A stretch of 36,526 nucleotides of DNA. Source: Pirellula sp. (GTDB lineage: Bacteria; Planctomycetota; Planctomycetia; Pirellulales; Pirellulaceae). The position numbers were made by a program, and so were the translations under genes. Each line of letters starts with the position of its first letter. Position 1 is the first letter of the stretch. The stretch is from contig JAJTEK010000081.1 of assembly GCA_021299695.1 (NCBI GenBank), forward strand, positions 1 to 36,526, in the 5' to 3' direction. The notes under the pieces were generated by a model, which did not search any database, was not told the origin of the DNA, and saw only the letters and a program-made list of their open reading frames with translations. Positions 33,291 through 36,526 of the stretch are shown one piece after another.

Positions 33291-35521
33291 CTCGCATCGT
33301 TGGCCAGTTGAAACTGGGTTGCAAAGAATCGATAGATGCGTTGAGCTAGGGTCAACCTAGGCAGATCGAATCGGGCGCTGCAGAGCCCCCCTCGAACGAC
33401 CGAAGGGTCTGCATCGATCAGTTCGATACGAACGCGATAGAGCGGGGTTTCGGATTGCAATAGCCCCCGCTCGTCTCGCTCGAGGACGAACATCGCATCG
33501 CCAGCGAGCTGGCTTGGAAAAAATGGGACCGGATCGTTCGAGTAATACGCGATCTTGGCCCGGATCGATCGCCCGGGGTTTGCATCGGCCACAAGCAGAA
33601 CAGTGGTATTGGCATCGATCGAACGTATCGTCTCGGCCGGCACGAGAACTACGGCTTCTTTTTGGTCGGAGTTGGCAAACCAGCCGAGCAGTTCGCCCCG
33701 TTGAACACGTTTTCCTTGGTCGGGCTCAGAGAGACTCGCTTGCCAATGGCGCTTTGGTTCTCCTTGCTCATAGCCCGAGATGCTCCAACCGGATTTCGAG
33801 AGGAACTGACCGGAGCTAGGCGATAGGATTTTGAGTTTCTCGAGCCGTTGCTCGATCCATCGCGCTTTGCTCAATGCCTGGTCGCTCAATTTCTCGAGCG
33901 TTGGAATTTCCGCTGCAAGCGTTTCGTCCGCCCCTTGCGCTTGCCGGTAGAGTTCGAGTCGGGTGAGGATTTCCGTATAGTCCTGCTTGCTAGCGAGCTG
34001 TTCGAATCGCAGTGTGGGTTCGTCGAGTTCGACGAGCACTTGGCCTGCATGAGCGATCGACGTTTGGGGCTCAATGACCAAGGGGCTGATACTCTCGAGC
34101 GTGCAATCTTCCGGGGCGTAGATCGGGATCGAATGCTTCAGTTCGATATACCCTCGGTGTACGGAGCGGTTTGGCAACGGGATCCAGAAGATGGCCAGGA
34201 TCAGGATAGGGATCACGCCTAGGCATGCGGCTAGCCGCCAGCGAGAGATCGGTTCTGGGGCTGCAAGCTGCGCGGCGAGTCCGTAGGTTTGGCTAAATGC
34301 AACGCGGACTATTCCCAAGCATGTCGCACCGGCGATGGCCAAGAAGTAAAGCCCCAGGCCTGAGGGGACTAGAAAGTGCCAAAGAAAAAATGCGATCGAG
34401 CCCAGGACAATCCAACGGTAGATCATCGATAGGATCGCAAAGACCGAGAGCAAGCCGATCGGCAGGTCGAAGTCTTGAGGATTGGCTCTAGGCCCTCCGA
34501 GCAATGCGATGAAGGACTTCCAAAGGGCCTGGGAGCCTTGTGCTCCCAGGTTCGGTGCGCCGATAAGGTCTGAGAGAATGAAGTAGCCGTCGTAGCGAAA
34601 AAAGGGGTTGGCATTGAGCAAGAGGGTTCCCAGGGTGCACATGAGCCACAATCCACCCCCTAGGATGTGCGCAAGACCGCTTTGAGTGTTGAGGAAGACT
34701 AGGCCGCCAGCTAGGGCGATCCAGCACTCGAGGTAGATTCCTGCAGCGGCGATCCCCGCCCGATGGGCGCGTGAGGGGAGGTTCCAACTCTCAGTCGTAT
34801 CGCAGTACAAGCATGGCGTAAAGCACAAAAACAGAGCACCGATCTCGGCGCAGCGAACTTTAAGGTAGACACAAGCAAGGTAATGTCCCAGTTCGTGAAG
34901 CGACTTGATCGCAACGAGGAGTGCGGCCAAGACCAGCCATCGATCCCCTTGGATTTTTCCGACATCGTAGAGGATTTCGTCGGGTCGGCTCAGGAGTCGC
35001 GAGGCGACTGAGTAACTGACGATCAACAAACCGATCAGAATCGCGGTAATCGCGTAAGATGAAAAAAGTAGTTTAGCGATCCATTGAGCCCACGCATATT
35101 CGATCGAAGGACGCAGCAGTGGAATGCGGATCGAAAGGGGGTTTGCCAAAAGGGAATTGAAAAAGGAGTTTCGGTTGCTCGGTGTGGGCAATTGATCCGT
35201 TTTGAATCCACCTGGGGATTCGATCAATTCAGAGCGATGAAGCTTATGGATAAAGGACTCGATCCAAGCGGATGTCGGCGAGGAATTCAAGGTCCGATTG
35301 CGAACGGTTTCGAGGACTTGGCCGACCGAGCGTGAACCGTCTAGGAGCAAGGCCGCTTGGTATTCGAGTTGGCTGAAATAATAGAAAGCGTTTGCGATAG
35401 GATCCAAGGCGACCCAACGGTTGGTGTTCGGGTAAGCGATCCAATGGATGTCGTGTCGGAGTCGTATCTTGAGCGACCCGAGCGAGGGGGATTGAGCTTC
35501 ATGGGCTTTCGCGGTGCTCAT
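33287..35521 (-). CDS. Membrane M50-type metalloprotease with PqqD-like and hybrid-motif domains
   Basis: Three parts can be seen in the 744-residue product. The N-terminal 100 or so residues look like a PqqD-like winged-helix domain (WVALDPIANAFYYFSQLEYQAALLLDG). A polytopic M50/site-2-protease-like core follows: SLHELGHYLA with the HExxH zinc motif at 209-213, then NPFFRYDGYF with D311 as a likely third ligand, and many membrane segments. A Cys-rich LFLCFTPCLYCDT lies between them. The C-terminal part after about residue 460 has a biotinyl-lipoyl/HlyD-like hybrid motif (YAPEDCTLESISP and LVELDEPTL). Its start overlaps the end of the HlyD-like gene by 4 bases, so the two are co-translated. 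The pair probably forms an envelope export or processing unit, but substrate and mechanism are unknown. Confidence 0.8.
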   Translation of the reverse strand: MSTAKAHEAQSPSLGSLKIRLRHDIHWIAYPNTNRWVALDPIANAFYYFSQLEYQAALLLDGSRSVGQVLETVRNRTLNSSPTSAWIESFIHKLHRSELIESPGGFKTDQLPTPSNRNSFFNSLLANPLSIRIPLLRPSIEYAWAQWIAKLLFSSYAITAILIGLLIVSYSVASRLLSRPDEILYDVGKIQGDRWLVLAALLVAIKSLHELGHYLACVYLKVRCAEIGALFLCFTPCLYCDTTESWNLPSRAHRAGIAAAGIYLECWIALAGGLVFLNTQSGLAHILGGGLWLMCTLGTLLLNANPFFRYDGYFILSDLIGAPNLGAQGSQALWKSFIALLGGPRANPQDFDLPIGLLSVFAILSMIYRWIVLGSIAFFLWHFLVPSGLGLYFLAIAGATCLGIVRVAFSQTYGLAAQLAAPEPISRWRLAACLGVIPILILAIFWIPLPNRSVHRGYIELKHSIPIYAPEDCTLESISPLVIEPQTSIAHAGQVLVELDEPTLRFEQLASKQDYTEILTRLELYRQAQGADETLAAEIPTLEKLSDQALSKARWIEQRLEKLKILSPSSGQFLSKSGWSISGYEQGEPKRHWQASLSEPDQGKRVQRGELLGWFANSDQKEAVVLVPAETIRSIDANTTVLLVADANPGRSIRAKIAYYSNDPVPFFPSQLAGDAMFVLERDERGLLQSETPLYRVRIELIDADPSVVRGGLCSARFDLPRLTLAQRIYRFFATQFQLANDAS

Positions 35522-36441
35522 GGGGTTGTCGTCGGTATCGAGACTTTGGGTTTCAGGCCAGGTCGAAGTTTCCCGTCACGGTTATCGACGTCCAAGTGGA
35601 CACGGACTTGAGAGTTCACTGGATTGACTTCCGGGCTGATGAAAACCAGCTTGGCGGTCGTGACGAATCGATTTCCAGAGAGTTGCAGTTCGACTTGAGC
35701 TTCGGCACCTAACCATTTCGGGTCGGCCTGTTCGGCCTGCAAAAAACCTTCGATTCTCAATCGGTCGATTTCAACCAAGCGGATCACGATGGTGCCGGGT
35801 TCGACCCATTCACCGACGCGTTTTTCCATAGCGACGACCATACCCGAGACAGGAGCTTGAATTTGGTGTTTGTCGAGGATGTCCTGGAGCTGCTTGATTT
35901 CGATTTGGTTTTTGGCGACCTCGAGTTGCGAGATCGCTTTGAGATGCACGGCGCGATCGATTTCTAAGTTTGCTCGGTCTCGGACGAGTTGAAGTCGATC
36001 GACTTCGGCTCGGGGGTAGACGTCCTGGATACGCTTGTTGGCGTCTACGGCCCGGAGGAATTCGTTTTCGGCGACCTCGAAACCTTTTCGAGCCAAATCG
36101 ATATCGATGTTGCTTGCAAAGTTCCTTTCTGCTGCATCCAGGGCGACTTTGGCGCGTTGGAGTTGGAGCTCTGAGGCGGTGGATTGGATTATTGCCATAG
36201 GGGATTGGTGTTTGACGCGATCCCCTTCGCGGACGGAGACTTCCTTGAGGATTCCTTGGACCTGGGCTGCCACAGAGGTGACTTCGACGGTTTTGAGGAT
36301 GGCCGAGTCGATGAGAATGGGATTGGTGTTGGATTGCCCATGCGATTGCTCAGGTGCCAAACCCAGAGAGGTCATCCAGAGCAGAGCGACTGCGGTGGGG
36401 CGTAAGATGAGGTGGAGGTTCATGGGAGGTTTATGAGGCAT
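35518..36441 (-). CDS. HlyD-like periplasmic adaptor (membrane fusion protein)
   Basis: The 307-residue product has an N-terminal signal and the layout of HlyD/RND adaptors. A half-hybrid motif with QGILKEVSVREGDRVKHQSPMAII comes first, then a coiled-coil segment of about 110 residues, the second hybrid half (IQAPVSGMVVAMEKRVGEWVEPGTIVI) and a C-terminal beta-barrel (EVNPVNSQVRVHLDVDN). Such adaptors link inner membrane pumps to outer membrane channels. The start may be ATG 36441 or 36423. The M50 gene follows with a 4-base overlap. No pump or outer membrane gene is in the window, but the operon continues beyond the right edge. Confidence 0.85.
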   Translation of the reverse strand: MPHKPPMNLHLILRPTAVALLWMTSLGLAPEQSHGQSNTNPILIDSAILKTVEVTSVAAQVQGILKEVSVREGDRVKHQSPMAIIQSTASELQLQRAKVALDAAERNFASNIDIDLARKGFEVAENEFLRAVDANKRIQDVYPRAEVDRLQLVRDRANLEIDRAVHLKAISQLEVAKNQIEIKQLQDILDKHQIQAPVSGMVVAMEKRVGEWVEPGTIVIRLVEIDRLRIEGFLQAEQADPKWLGAEAQVELQLSGNRFVTTAKLVFISPEVNPVNSQVRVHLDVDNRDGKLRPGLKPKVSIPTTTP

Positions 36442-36479
36442 AAAGGATCGATTTTTTTGGAAGGTCGGGAGCAGAGCTG

Positions 36480-36526
36480 TTAGGGGCTTGCGGTGAACCA
36501 GAAGCGTTTTTGGAGGAATTCGACTA
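36480..36526 (-). CDS. 3' end of an unknown gene at the right edge
   Basis: One minus-strand frame, open to the window edge, ends with VEFLQKRFWFTASP and a stop (TAA as read on the minus strand, at 36480-36482). It lies 38 bases upstream of the HlyD-like gene and may belong to the same operon. Fourteen residues are too few to name a family, and the other frames are also open here, so this is only a suggestion. Confidence 0.35.
   Translation of the reverse strand, partial: VEFLQKRFWFTASP

Overview
The window looks like part of a planctomycete chromosome, most likely from the Pirellula/Rhodopirellula side of the phylum. The evidence is a DUF1559 protein with a type IV pilin-like N-terminus and an H-X9-DG motif, a Ser/Thr kinase fused to an extracytoplasmic sensor, a DacZ-like diadenylate cyclase, an S46 peptidase, a Tat-exported Gfo/Idh/MocA protein, a CcsBA protein with a large central domain, and intergenic repeat mosaics. 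No tRNA, rRNA, CRISPR array, transposase or phage gene was recognised.

Layout. Bases 2-190 are the 3' end of mutS. Bases 191-1799 are a gene-poor mosaic: a GTACGAGTAC hairpin, a 37-bp tandem repeat inside short inverted repeats, an 8-bp-period repeat, a GC-rich stem-loop repeat and a decayed Hint (intein-like) domain. A minus-strand block follows: pyruvate carboxylase, an SDR-like protein without a normal catalytic tetrad, and the DAC-domain diadenylate cyclase. Divergent from it are rpmB, gatC and a frameshifted acetyltransferase-like gene, then a gene-end remnant and a secreted Gfo/Idh/MocA protein. Next on the minus strand are rarD, the S46 dipeptidyl-peptidase, a small lipoprotein and the DUF1559 protein.

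A plus-strand run (15773-23438) holds a small Cys/His-rich membrane protein, then DUF58, a transglutaminase-like membrane protein, a MoxR ATPase, a lipoprotein and an ArsP/UPF0718-type permease. The transglutaminase has lost its nucleophilic cysteine. A minus-strand operon follows: a duplicated-domain lipoprotein, CcsBA and PyrK. The right part has the sensor kinase, a divergent PQQ-type beta-propeller protein, and a minus-strand pair, HlyD-like adaptor and PqqD-like/M50/biotinyl-lipoyl-like membrane protein, which overlap by 4 bp.

Nothing here is clearly a new defence or mobile system. The points most worth following are three enzyme-like proteins with altered catalytic residues (transglutaminase-like, SDR-like, DAC domain), the lipoprotein-permease pair, the HlyD-M50 pair, and the repeat mosaic with its decayed Hint domain. 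All family assignments come from motif recognition by eye; no database search was run.
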